A DNA stretch of 64,000 bases. It comes from Irpex lacteus (lineage: Eukaryota > Basidiomycota > Agaricomycetes > Polyporales > Irpicaceae). The position numbers and the translations under genes are program-made. The first letter of the stretch is position 1, and the number at the start of each line of letters is the position of its first letter. Of this stretch, positions 24,671-35,899 are shown in pieces. The stretch is taken from positions 1 through 64,000 of the forward strand of contig MQVO02000052.1 of assembly GCA_001986395.2 (NCBI GenBank), in the 5' to 3' direction. The notes below the pieces were generated by a model. That model ran no database searches. It was not told where the DNA came from and saw only the letters and a list, made by a program, of their open reading frames with translations.

Positions 24671-25730
24671 GCGGAGCAGATGATACTACGTTGACGCCAC
24701 AATATCGAGCTATAACCCCAAATAGGGAGGCATGACAAATACTGATAAACTCCTCCACGGCCACCACGGCCAGGGCAGTCCTACGCAAACAATGCTGCTC
24801 ACTTGTGCAACACCGTATCTTGCCTCTCTCACCGGCAACTGCAACGTCTGGTTCTCAAGTCTTCGAAGAGCGGAATCAGCGCATGTAAAAAGGAAAATGC
24901 TTGGTCACCATGTCTCAGTCTTACAAAGCGATTGTGATGTATGACTGTTGAGCCAGCCATGCCAGCGCTGTGAGCTGCACAGTTCCTCGCAGCTCCGTTG
25001 GCCGAAGTTTCGACACCAGATCAGAGGTGAACGTCATTCTATAGAGGTCGAGCAATCATGATGTTGTCGATATCAAAAGAAGAGCTGTGCCGGACTACTA
25101 ACTCCTCTATACGGCATACCACGCCGCGCGAAATGTGGGTGTCGTAGACAACATCCGTCAGGCGGTCTCAGTACAATGGCGCGAAGGTATGATTGGCTTT
25201 ACTTGTGTGTTCTGCATTCGGGACCGCGTCCTCCCACATTTTTGAATCGGAGATGGTGAGCCACGGACAGATGACGAGGGGAGTACTCATCTCAAAATAT
25301 ATACCGTTTGGACAACTATTGACATATCCCAGTTTGACAGGAGGCGTTTCCCTCAAATGACACAAATATGTCGCTTAAGTCGGCGGTATAGTATTGACGG
25401 AATTGTCGTAGCTCCGTCCGACAATTTGCATAAGGCATATATATCAGTGAGTATCCCTTAACGCCTACCACTCACGTATCCGATCATAACTGGCTGTGCA
25501 GATGCATTGTCTTGCTGTAAACTGGAGATGACATCCCATTGTTGGATACTAGTATTCCAGCAACGAAATATTGCCGGTGAGTCACTGTGCGCCCGCTCTC
25601 AGCGTTGGCTATCCCGACTAAACCGCTTGTGCACGAAGTATATATATATAAGAGAGAGGTTTGAAAAATGGCGACTAGCTCTCCCTTGCTCTGCCAGTAC
25701 ACCTTCCACTTGTACATTTAATCCTTCAAC
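24671..25730. other. 1.06-kb divergent intergenic region
   Basis: Contains the POP3 promoter on the left and the GNAT promoter on the right (TATA run at 25639). Nothing else recognisable. Confidence 0.5.
25639..25652 (+). promoter_or_regulatory. TATA-box candidate of the GNAT gene
   Basis: An alternating TA run (TATATATATA then AGAG) lies about 80 bp before the ATG at 25731. The spacing suits a fungal core promoter. Confidence 0.5.
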
Positions 25731-26889
25731 ATGCCTTCCGTCCTACGCACGTACGAAATCCAGACCTATACCTCCCCCTCGATCTCCCAGACCGTGTATG
25801 GGCTACGTGGAGAGCCAATGCTTGCAATGCCAACGTTATGCTCCCTCATGCAGAGCAGTCGAAGTCTCGAGCATGCGCTGATGCCCGCTCCCTGGACGTT
25901 TGGATAACTTGCACCTCTGTCTTTCCCACCGCTCCTCCGACCATCGACTTCATCCTCAGCTGCACCTCTAATCATCTGGGAAATTACCCTATCTTCATCT
26001 TCACCACCTTCAGGCTCGAAGAACAAGCATCCGAAGACGTCATTGAACGCTTGACATCCCTAGCAACCGCCCTCCTTCGCAGCGTGCCTAAGAAGCGCGT
26101 TTTCTCTGTTTTCGCCCCTGAGAGCATCGCTCGCGTCTTCTCGTCCATCTGGACCGATATCACCGGTGTCGGACTGGCAGTTAATGAAGACCCTGAATAT
26201 TATGCTGCGAAGATTTCCTACTGTACGAAATCATCTTTCCGTCCACGGTCGAAGTCGCTTCTTGCAGGGATGCAATATGAACTTCGTCAGGCATGCGAAG
26301 ATGACACATTATCTGTGGCCCAGCTCTGCTACAACTTCGCTTATGAGTCGGTAAGTCTTTGTAGAGAGGGCATAGTCGATCGTCAAACGCTAATTGTCGG
26401 TCATAGCCTCCTTTTGGTCTTTCAATGAAAGACGCGATCCGTGAAGCATCGTACATGATCCAGAACCGTCAGCTATGGGTACACGAGATTCGTTACCACA
26501 ATCAACCTCCAGAGATCGCGTCAATAGTCGCGGTTACACGAGCAACCAGCCATATGGCCACTATCACCAAAGTGTATACCAACCCTGCATGGAGGGGCAA
26601 AGGGTGCGCGGAGCGCCTGGTCCGCAAAGTGACAAAGCAGTGCGTGGACTTATCGGTACTGCTCTATGCCTGGCATAAACTGACCACCTCTGTTTGACTC
26701 TATGTTAGGTTGTTGAAGACCAAAGAGACCGTGTGCCTGTACGTTGCACACAACAATCCTGCTGCGGCAAAAGTGTACGACCGCGTTGGGTTCCTCGGTC
26801 TTGGAGCTGCGGCAGAGCCCGTCGCCGGAGTCGAGAGGTGGCTAGAGTTGGGCTTTGACAGAAGCAAAGTCGAATTAGGGCACTGGTAA
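25731..26889 (+). pseudogene. GNAT N-acetyltransferase, one frameshift in exon 1
   Basis: Basidiomycete-type GNAT of unknown substrate. The N-terminal domain reads MPSVLRTYEIQTYTSP then, in another frame, NVMLPHAEQSKSRAC, IDFILSCTSNHLGNYPIFIF and KRVFSVFAPESIARVFSS. The acetyltransferase domain begins YELRQACEDDTLSVAQLCYN. It includes ATITKVYTNPAWRGKGCAER (the acetyl-CoA loop, R-G-K-G-x-A), VCLYVAHNNPAAAKVYDRVGF and ends WLELGFDRSKVELGHW. Introns after YES and after VTKQ join in frame. The frame changes between 25815 and 25832 (around CCAATGCTTGCAATGCCAAC), with no good intron to explain it; a weak 47-nt GTGGAG...CAG intron would delete the conserved NVMLPHAE. Everything else looks intact, so a single sequencing error or a fresh mutation fits. 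Confidence 0.72.
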
Positions 26890-27862
26890 ATGATGGGGCT
26901 GCTCCTGCCATCTGTCAGCAGTACAACTGGATCTTTGCGGGACGCGCAAGTGGACGCTGTGGACGACGGGGTCGATGACGCTCTCGGGGGCAACAAGGCA
27001 CCGGGCCGTCTACTACGGCGTAGGCATGATTAACGAACGTCTCAGGACACCGTTACAATACACAACACCACATGTAACAACAGTCTATCAGGATTCAGCG
27101 GCTGCGCTTGATTGCTTCTAACTTACTAAAAACGCTAGTGTATACTTATACTTAGGCTTCCTTTCGACCTATGTACATGCTTAATATGACCAGAACCGAC
27201 CAGTATTCTACTTTCGGACATTCCTATTTGTATGATTTGCTGTTAGTTCCTATACGAATCAAAGTTCAGTTTGCTTCTTCACGCCCGTGTTTCCAGTTTG
27301 ACCAGTGGTGCCAGTAGTACCACCATCGGTAAATGCCGGCGCTTGGCGCTTATCCGTGACGACGTTCGAATTCGCAGCCACCGTGAATGCTTATTATCAC
27401 TTTATTCTCACTTAAGCACGGGACCATGAGCGAATCAGGCTGCAACCCGTACAACGTCCGATTATCGACTTGATGCAGTCTGTTGCATGCCTATCGCTAC
27501 GAGGTACTGGCATATCGGAATAACTGCCTTGGCAGCTTATTGTGCAAGCTTCGAACTTGAAGTTAGTAGTGTCTTTGCTCGACATTTGGATTGTGTAGAG
27601 CTGACAGGCACTGTCTGCCGCAAAGTGACTCCAGCTTAGATGATACGTATGCATCTAAAACCCACCGGGGGTGGTTGGTCATGCTGAGAAACCGTACGTT
27701 GGTCTGCATTTCAATCAGTGTGGCAGTAGTATGCGTGAGGCTGACAATCACGATCGGAATAGATACAAGGAAACAATACGTTAGAGGCTTCTCCAATGGT
27801 CAGCCGCGATGCACGATATCTCTACCACGTTACGCAAGGATTGAACAACGACCATTGCTCCC
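26890..27862. other. Intergenic, no gene seen
   Basis: About 970 bp between GNAT and the arrestin gene, both on the plus strand. It must contain the arrestin promoter. No TATA element or repeat is obvious. Confidence 0.5.
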
Positions 27863-30800
27863 ATGTCATTGTCTGCAAGCTCGACAGGTCTTGGTATCGA
27901 TCTTCAAGCGCGCGAAGGGCTTCCTCAGACGCACCCTGTATTCCATGGCGCTCCTGGAATCCCTTCTCATGTAGACCCGCGCCAAAGACCGACGCGTACT
28001 CTCACGGGGCCACGGGCACCTCCTAAGCAACGACCGAAGACCACTGTCCCTGCCCTACTGGCTACTCAAGCGAGAGCCGCTGTACCTCCTCCATCGCGTT
28101 CTGGGACGATGACATCTTCAAGAATGCGGTCGACAAGAAGTATGCATGGCCTTGAGGGTGCAGAACTTGGAAATTCCATGGTCTCTTTTGATCCCGGGGA
28201 GGGGAGCGTGCGAGAGGGAAGCCGGATAGGGTTGGATCCTCTAACGCCTGGAGGATGCACCATGCCTCGCCGCCATTCGATCAGCGAAGGGAACCAATTG
28301 CGGGGATCTCTAGGAGCGCTACCGCGTGATGTGACTCTGCTCAGCCTCGGTGCCTCCCATCTTGGAGGAGGAGGGGCGGACCTCAAGTTTCTCCTAGGCG
28401 ATTCTAATGCGCGTCTCAAATCTGGCGCTGTTATTCTGCCCGGTCCTGGTCGGAACTCTAAGAGCACAAAGGCTGGCGAAAAATACGGTGTCGCTCTCGA
28501 ACAGGCCAAATCTCGCGCTCGCGTTGAAGTTGATATAGTGCTGGAAAGTAACGTCTGTGTTCAGGGTGGCTATGTACGAGGGCACATCAAGATCCGGGTC
28601 CGCAAGAGGTCGAAGAAACAATCGCCAGTTTTGCTATCGGAAGGGAAAATACGTATCGTTGGTTACGAAATGATAGCTGACGGAGATGAACGACACATAT
28701 TTTATCAGTGCGCAGCCCCCCTATCTTCCGTCACGGATGCGGCGCAAAACGTTTATTGTTCTCCTACCGACGAAGACGGCTTCGCTCAAGGCGTGGAAGG
28801 CGTCCATGTACTACCATTCGCGCTTCATCTACCCCCAGATGGGTCATATGGAAATCCGAAGGGCATGCTTACTATAGGCTCAGCGACAATCATTCGCTAC
28901 ATTGCGATGGTGTACGTATTTTTACCTACCATTTTCTAGAGCCTCCGCGCTAACGACACGCCTGTCACTTTGTTTTGCTAGATCAATCAGAGTCAAGGAC
29001 TCCGACACAGTAAAACGTTCGCTGGCACATTTCTACCGTGATTGCGAAGTTTGGCCTCTGTTAAACCCCGGCGTCATCCTGCAGCCCGCCCCTCGTCCCA
29101 TTCAGGCTACCACGAACAAGAGTATGTCATTGATCGGCAATTCATCCGCAAAAGTCAAGTTGAATGCCCAGCTGCATCGCCTACACTGGCCAGCAGGCTC
29201 TCGGTGTCCTGTATCCGTGCATGTCACCAACAGGTCAAAGAAGACAATCAGGAGTTTATTGCTGACACTAGTTCGAACCACAACTGTATTTCGACCGCAA
29301 CTCGCACTCGACGCGACCGGTGACAGGGACCCCGACTCCTGTCAAACGACCACACTACACAAGGTTGTCGGTGAGACCTGTCTGGAGATGGGTGCAGGCG
29401 TTGCGAAACGACACGCTAGCGCTAAAGGCTGGTGGACGGGCATCTCCCCCGGCCAAGAACTCGAGTTCTCTCATTTCATCATGCTACCGGTAAGTGCCAT
29501 TCCCATCATCTGCATCTTCCCGACTCTAAAACCCACTTGTTTTCCGGCTACTCCCTAAAAGCCTGACGCTTTGTCTGTCACTCGCACACGTCTACTAGAG
29601 GTCGAATATTCGATTCGCGTAACATTGAGCGCAGGTTCTCTGGCCTCCGACATATTTGTTACCCTCCCCATTCGAATATTCAATTTCATCTCCATCGATC
29701 CGCCGCCTAGTGCCGGACTTTTGTCTGACAGTGGAGCGTACATCAGGTCCACGCAGATGCCCGCCGTCGCAGCCCTGGAGCGGGCTCCTTCGACATACAG
29801 CCGTTCAACTGCAAGGCCTCGCACGATGTTACCCACGACGCTCGAAGACGACGAGGAGACCGAGGAGGATGAACCGCAAATACTGGCCGCACAGATGTCT
29901 TATTCCGCTGAGCTGAGGGTGACGAATCCTGATTTGTCGCCCACTGGATCCGCAGAACCTGTGCCGCCCATACTCTCTGCAGGACCGCTATGTGCAGTAC
30001 CATCCGAGGCAAGCATGTATTCTTCGGAAATGTCAACATCACAAGAAGGAAACGACGAAGGCGATTTAGACACCTCTCCCGAGCTCCCGTACTTGGCTCA
30101 GGATCGTGGACCGGGAGGAAATCTAGAACTCGATGGAGATGAGGGCTCTGACGAGGAGCTTCAAGCCGTGCTGAAGTCTGCGAAGATTACCCAGGGTCAT
30201 TTCGGAGGTGCTCCAGGCACTGGTCGTGATCGCAAAGCTGGGCGGAAGGTGTCGAAGTCCTCAAGCATCCAGCAGCCTTCGCAAGAAACTACGCCCCGCA
30301 TGGAAGGCATTGGGTCCGGAATGCGTAGCTCCCAGAGGAAGGACAACAATGCGAGGCTTCTGGTCGCACGGCTACAGGAGCGAGCTCGACGTGGGCTTCA
30401 GCAGCAAGTGCTACCTTCGTCATCTGACACTACTGCTTCAGAGTCTGAAGGCATGTCCACGCCAAGGGTAGCGTACACCAACGGCAGCTCCACCACGTCT
30501 AGTGACGGCGAAATGTCTTCCACTTCCGACTGTCCCTCTGGTCCAAGTGATTTCGTACAACGACGCCCTTCCCGCAAGCTTCCTTATCCTCCTTCGAATG
30601 CCTTGAAGCCTGACGGTCCACCGATGCGTCACAGCCATATCGGTATGATACGGAAGCCACCCGGCCCACCTAAAGGGATAGACTTATGGGGAAACCGCAT
30701 AGCACAACCGCCTCCTACGAACAAGCTGCCCCATCCACCTGCCATCCCACAAATCTCAGGCAAGATCACCGCGACTTCACTTAGAATGACGAAAACATTG

Positions 30801-31007
30801 CACGGTGAAACAACGATGTCAGATTCTGAGGTTCTACGCAAGGCTATCACTCGACCTCCCAAGTCACCTGCCAGGCCACCACGGTCGCCTCTGCGTATTA
30901 ATAGGGGGAGTCTTAGCGTGGGTGATGAGCCGAACAACCGTGAACTTAGCCCCATTAGGGAGAAGATCACGGCGCTGGAACATCGGGTTCACTCGAACGG
31001 AGTGTAG
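27863..31007 (+). CDS. Alpha-arrestin domain protein with long disordered tail
   Basis: Likely ubiquitin-ligase adaptor of the arrestin-related trafficking type, acting on plasma-membrane proteins. A basic, Pro/Ser-rich N-terminal region precedes the arrestin_N fold (ARVEVDIVLESNVCVQGGYV, GKIRIVGYEMIADGDERHIF, LPFALHLPPDGSYGNP) and arrestin_C fold (KVKLNAQLHRLHWPAGSRCP, VHVTNRSKKTIRSL, PLIRIFNFISI-like end). About 400 further residues are acidic and Pro/Ser-rich, with LPYPPSNALKPDGPP and RPPKSPARPPRSPLRINRGS. I did not find a clear PPxY ubiquitin-ligase docking motif by eye. Introns lie after YIAMV and after HFIMLP. Start at MSLSASSTGLG. Confidence 0.85.
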
Positions 31008-31133
31008 TTGGATCGCACAGCACGACGGCGTATACGATGGCTAATTCCAAGATTTGTCTAGCTCATCTATTCGTACATGATTGTTTGTATTTATGATACA
31101 CTTGCAGCTACACAGCTTATTAGGCGGCTATAT

Positions 31134-32306
31134 CTAGTTGATCACAGTGCCTCCATTGACATGAATTACTTGGCCGCTATCGAGAGAGATCACGTCAGCG
31201 ATCCGTTCATGTCGCTATTTTTAGGGTAAAAAAAACCTCACCTGATGTAACTAGAATCCGCGGAGGACAGGAAGACGAAACATGTGGCGACTTCAACGGG
31301 TTGACCGGCGCGCTTCATGGGCACAGTCTGACCGAAAGTCTTCACGGAATCCTCGGTCATTGTTTTCGGGCTAAACAGTTACAGTCAGTCCACGTATTCC
31401 TGGTAATCTTAACACATCCGAACTTACATCAGAGGCGTCCAGATAGGGCCGGGCGCCACGACGTTACAGCGGATACCCTTCTCTCCTACCAGCTGGTTGC
31501 TCAACCCACGCATGAAACCGTAGATTGCACCCTTCGTGGCTGTGTAATCGAGGAGCTCCGGGTGACCAATAGCGGGATTGATGGAAGCATTGAAGGCGAT
31601 TGTCGGGTAAGGACTCTTCTCCAGATGTGGGACGGCAGCCTTTACGATGTAGAAGAACGAGTGGATGTTTGTATCGAATGTTCGTAGCCATTGTTCAGAG
31701 CCTAGCTCAGTGACATCCGTGACGGCGTTCTGGGTGCCATGATTAAGAACGCTATATGGATTGTTAGCTGTAGCAGTGCCAAAAGTTGTGGAAACCATAC
31801 AGGTTGTCAAGTTTACCGCCGTGGAAGTCGAGGTGAGCCTGTACCAACTTCTTGCATTCTTCTTCGCTACGCAGGTCTAGGGCGATGCTTGTGACCTTAC
31901 GCTTCCCGCCGGTCTTTTTGTTGACAAGCTCTAGAGTATCCTTGAGATCTGTTTCTTCAGAGTGAGTGCCATGTACGGTGAGATCTGCGCCTTCCAAGGC
32001 TAGCCGGAGAATAAAGGTGTTAATTAATGTAACTTCGAGGTTGAAATCTTCCGCTGCAAACATACCGAATAGCACAGCGACCGCTCTGCCAATACCACTG
32101 TCTGCGCCGGTTATAATAGCGCTTCGCCCTTCAAGCTTTCCAGACGCTTTGTAAGGCTTTCCGTCGGCCGTAACGTCGTCTATGGGCGTTGGGTCGAGCT
32201 TGTGCTGGTGACCAGGATCGAGGCCTTTTGACTGCCTCTGGTAGGGAATTTTGTAGCCAGCCTTGAATTGTTCAGGGACAGGGGTCATGTTGTAGCGATT
32301 GTACAT
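31134..32306 (-). CDS. Short-chain dehydrogenase/reductase (SDR)
   Basis: NAD(P)-dependent oxidoreductase of the classical SDR fold, closest in layout to the bacterial YghA/glucose-1-dehydrogenase-like group with an N-terminal extension (YKIPYQRQSKGLDPGHQHKL). The cofactor motif is TGADSGIGRAVAVLFA (T-G-x3-G-x-G), followed by NHGTQN (in place of NNAG), a catalytic Ser in NASINPAIGHPELL, and Y-x-x-x-K in DYTATKGAIYGFMRGLS. It has RCNVVAPGPIWTPL and ends SGQVIHVNGGTVIN. Introns fall at VLFALEG, KLDNLVLNHG, TPLM and near the C-terminus. Start taken at MYNRYNMTPV; the second Met (32288) is possible. Confidence 0.87.
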
Positions 32307-32965
32307 GAAGGAAAAAATTGGGGATCTACATCGACCTCTCCCGGCGTATTTATATGTTCTGCAATGGGAGGATTGGGAGACGTTGCCGTTGGTGCGTGAC
32401 GTCACATCGTCGCGTCGCCAAAGGATGAGGGCAGCTGTGAGTAAATGGAGTTGTTATGCTCCAGAGCCTGGGCCTTGGAGGAGAATTGGAACCCAACGGG
32501 GGGCGATCTGCGTTCTCCGGTGGATGATCGAATATGGTGGCAGTCAAAACCTGGTGGTCACTGGCATCCCACACATTTCCCAAAAAGGCAGACTTTCACA
32601 TGGTGGCGTCTGCCGGTTCTTATGTAAGCATGCGGCCATGACGCGCTCTGGCAAAATCTGAGCGCGTGCAGCAGTGAGGCTGCGATATTACTACTGCGGC
32701 CATACTCGTTCTGTTTTGAACTTGCACAGGAGCGACAACCTACTATCCCACAACTACGAACAGGTAGGGAACTCTGAATAGTTTCTTTTCATCCCATCTA
32801 CTAGCCGGTGATCTGTCTGTAAACTTCATTCCACTGACTTTGCTCTCTCCCTTACAGACCCTTCGGACTTAACGGAAGTCACACTAAGTACACATACGTA
32901 ATCTGGCGGTAAAACAAAGACATTCGCTATACCACGTCTATTCACTAAACTTTCTGAGTATAGAT
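32307..32965. other. Divergent intergenic region, SDR and VTA1
   Basis: About 660 bp. Apart from the SDR TATA box, no gene or repeat was recognised. Confidence 0.5.
32347..32354 (-). promoter_or_regulatory. TATA box of the SDR gene
   Basis: On the minus strand this reads TATAAATA, a consensus TATA box about 40 bp upstream of the ATG at 32306. The short distance implies a very short leader. An ATG-TAG pair lies in that leader just before the coding start. Confidence 0.55.
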
Positions 32966-34465
32966 ATGGGAGCCCTAAATCTCCCTCCAGTCCCTGCTGA
33001 GCTCAAGCCCATTACACCTTATCTTCAACGAGCTGAGGAAGTCAAGGCAACCGATCCAATAATCGCTTATTGGTGTAGGTCCTCTGAATATATCGTTTAT
33101 TCGCTACGCGTGCAATTCGTTGACAATGTGGAACTCTAGGTGCATATCATGCAGCGCAGATTGGGATTTCACTCAAAGTAAAGGAGCCCAACGCCCGCAC
33201 ATTCTTATTCGATCTACTTGGCACATTGGAGGCGTTGAAGGCCGATATAGGCCCAAACGACGCTATCGATGATGAATCAGCAAGCAGTGCCTATGTGGAG
33301 AACTTTGCATTACGCGTTTTCAGTATGGCGGATAATGAGGATCGCAAGGGTAATGCTACACGGTGAACACTACGCAAATCACTGTAATTCCCAAAACTCA
33401 TACGCAGTCCTTATCAGGGGCACCGCAAAGAAGTTTCTTGCGGCAGCTAACTTCCTCGAGGTCTTGTCCGTCGTAGCTACCTCGACGCCACCAACCATCA
33501 ATGTCCCCGAGAAGATACGCTATGCTAAATGGAAGGCAGCCGACATTGCAAAGGCTTTCCGTGAGGGCCGCAAACCTACGCCGGGAGGCGCAGGCGAGGA
33601 GATTCAGCCAGAAGAACAACTAGTCCCTGCACTCGAGGAACATCCTGCCACACCTCCCGCCATAAACCGCTCTCCTCCTGGACCCATAACTGATATGCCA
33701 ACTTCTCCTCCGATTACATCTCCCAACGGTGAACCAGTGAGTCCTGGAGAATGGAGCACAGTGGCGACTCCTGGTGCTAACACGCGGAATGAGGAGTTTC
33801 CCTCGCAGTCACAGAGTACTGCCCGCAAGGCGTGGGTGAGCGAAGATCTTGAGGGCACAGACGCAGAAATACTTCCGTCATCTGGCGTACACCAAGGGCT
33901 CAGTCCTCCGGAGGTCCCCGCACGACCTGAAATATCCCCTTCGTCCTCCAATTCTAGCGTAAAGAAAGTCCACTTTACTCCTTCAGTAACCGGGGGCCTC
34001 ACACCGTCAACCACTGCGGGCGAAATAGATCCGTTCGCCTCTGCCTCCGCACCCCCTCCACCAGACCCTCAATATCAGTTCGAGCATGAACAGACACCTA
34101 GTGCACCCCCGCTGGACACCAATCCGGTACTCCCACCCGGCTTTGTGCCCTCTCCCGTGCAACCTCCGCCTCCGTCACTCCCTAGTGGACCTCCGCCTAT
34201 CGTGCAACCTCCACCCCCACCATTGCCCACCCTGTCTTACCCCACACAGCCACAACCTCAATCGCACATCCCAGCGGCAGTAATACCTCCTCCTGGTGTG
34301 TTGTCGATGGACGCGACGGTTACGCAGACTCCGGAAGATCTTACACCGCAAGTTATCGCTCGCGTGCAGAAGCATTGCAAGTTTGCAATCTCGGCGTTGG
34401 ATTACGAAGACGCGGAACAGGCGAGGAAGGAGTTGAGAGCTGCTTTGAGGATGCTGGGAGGTTGA
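32966..34465 (+). CDS. VTA1: Vta1, Vps4 ATPase activator (LIP5)
   Basis: Cofactor that stimulates Vps4 disassembly of ESCRT-III at multivesicular bodies. The N-terminal MIT-like region reads LPPVPAELKPITPYLQRAEE, DPIIAYWCAYHAAQIGI, TFLFDLLGTLEALKADIG and GTAKKFLAAANFLEVLSVVA, then KIRYAKWKAADIAKAFREGR. A long Pro-rich linker follows (PPPPLPTLSYPTQPQPQSH). The C-terminal VSL domain is TPQVIARVQKHCKFAISALD plus YEDAEQARKELRAALRMLGG, ending at 34465. Introns lie after AYWC and after NEDRK. Domain order and termini are the standard Vta1 layout. Confidence 0.93.
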
Positions 34466-34613
34466 TAATCGGCGATAGTGGCTAAATTGGTACTCGGATG
34501 TGTTTGTATGAGAAGACGTGCTTGCACTACTGTCAGACCGTGTAGCTTTTGCTGTGCCTCGAGACTCCACGGCTGTGATCTTGCTGGTATCGGAACAAGA
34601 GGTGTTTAATAGC

Positions 34614-35611
34614 TCAGGCTGGCTCTGGACTTTCCCCTCGAGGGATTTCTAGCCGTTCGATTACAGATTGCAGAGTGTGCGGTACGTTCGAGGGGACAAC
34701 TGGGGATCCCGACATGGTAGACGGTGATGCAGGAGAGCTGAGGGTGGGGGACGGGTTGCTGTACATGGTCCCTGTATCTTTGGTATTCTGCCTCGATGTG
34801 AAGAGCATAGCTGGTGTCGGCAGCGCGTGGAACGCAGTGAGCGTTTTAGACAGTTCATCCAGCTACAATGTTATAAGCATCGAATCAATTATCAACTTCA
34901 CCTATCACGCACCTTGTCCATAATCTTTCCAATAGCAGCATGCCTCCCCTCGAATGCCTGAGCCATGCTCGCGAACTCTGCATCCCTCGCCTTATTCTGC
35001 TCGTGCTCAACCTCAGCGAGGTCAGGCCACTCATCACCTACAATCGTGTCCGAATGTGTTCTCTGCGGCCCTCGCTTCGGTTTCCTTGCATCACTAACCC
35101 CAACACCCTCCATTTGCGTATGCATGGTGGCTATCTCGCTCTGAAGTTCTCGGATACGGCTGAGTTGCGACCATAACTCGTCCTTCGCCTGCTCGAAAGG
35201 CGATGAGTCATGGTCCTGAGAGGGCGGGAATATATAGGCCAGGCCACCGGTAAATGGATCGTATATAGGTTCTGGGATTGCATTCGGGGATGCAGTACCA
35301 GAACGTGCACCAGGACCAGGACTTGCGCCTGGATGTTCTAGCGAGCCAACACTAGGTATAGCCAGTGCTGCAGCACTGTCCGCATCTATTTTTGCTGAGG
35401 TGTCAACATCTGGTCGTTGGCCTTGGAGCTCAGCCAATACGGCGTCATGAGGATTAGACACGGCCGCTGTGATTGCACGGTCCAACGAAGGTCGTCGGTC
35501 CGCCTTGCTGGATCTCTCTTGCGCGACAGGGCCCTCTTTACTTGGCTGAGGTTGCTGTGAGTCGTTGTGCTTACTGCTGGCCTTGATGGGGAGCCATTCT
35601 CTGGGCAACAT
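34614..35611 (-). CDS. Unrecognised Ser/Pro-rich coiled-coil protein
   Basis: Function unknown. Reading from MLPREWLPIKASSK, there is a polar region (RRPSLDRAITAAVSNPHD), a patch YDPFTGGLAYIFPPSQDHDS, and a predicted coiled coil (EQAKDELWSQLSRIRELQSE, IATMHTQMEG). An acidic helix follows (WPDLAEVEHEQNKARDAEFA, SMAQAFEGRHAAIGKIMDK). After an intron come LDELSKTLTAFHALP, a Ser/Pro-rich tail and a final helix (TLQSVIERLEIPRGESPEPA). The regular composition and a clean intron support a real gene. No catalytic motif or membrane segment is visible; it could be a cytoskeletal or scaffold protein. Confidence 0.62.
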
Positions 35612-35899
35612 CTACGAGAGTAAGTGAATGTGGGGAATCGAGGTGAAGTGAGAGGTTAAGCACGCTCGGGCTGGTACAAATGAGGAAATCCCCGCCACAA
35701 GCGTTTGATAGCCTCGTGCATCTTTCGCCGAAATAAACCCAATACAACAAGTCCTTCTGTGATCTACTCACTCATGATAGAGGTATTGAATACTCGTCTA
35801 CCCGCGAGACAATTAAGCCAGAATATTATCTCTTTTATATCACTAGGAGAACAGTAACATAGATGTCCACCGTATAAGCCAATACCGGACCCGCCCACT

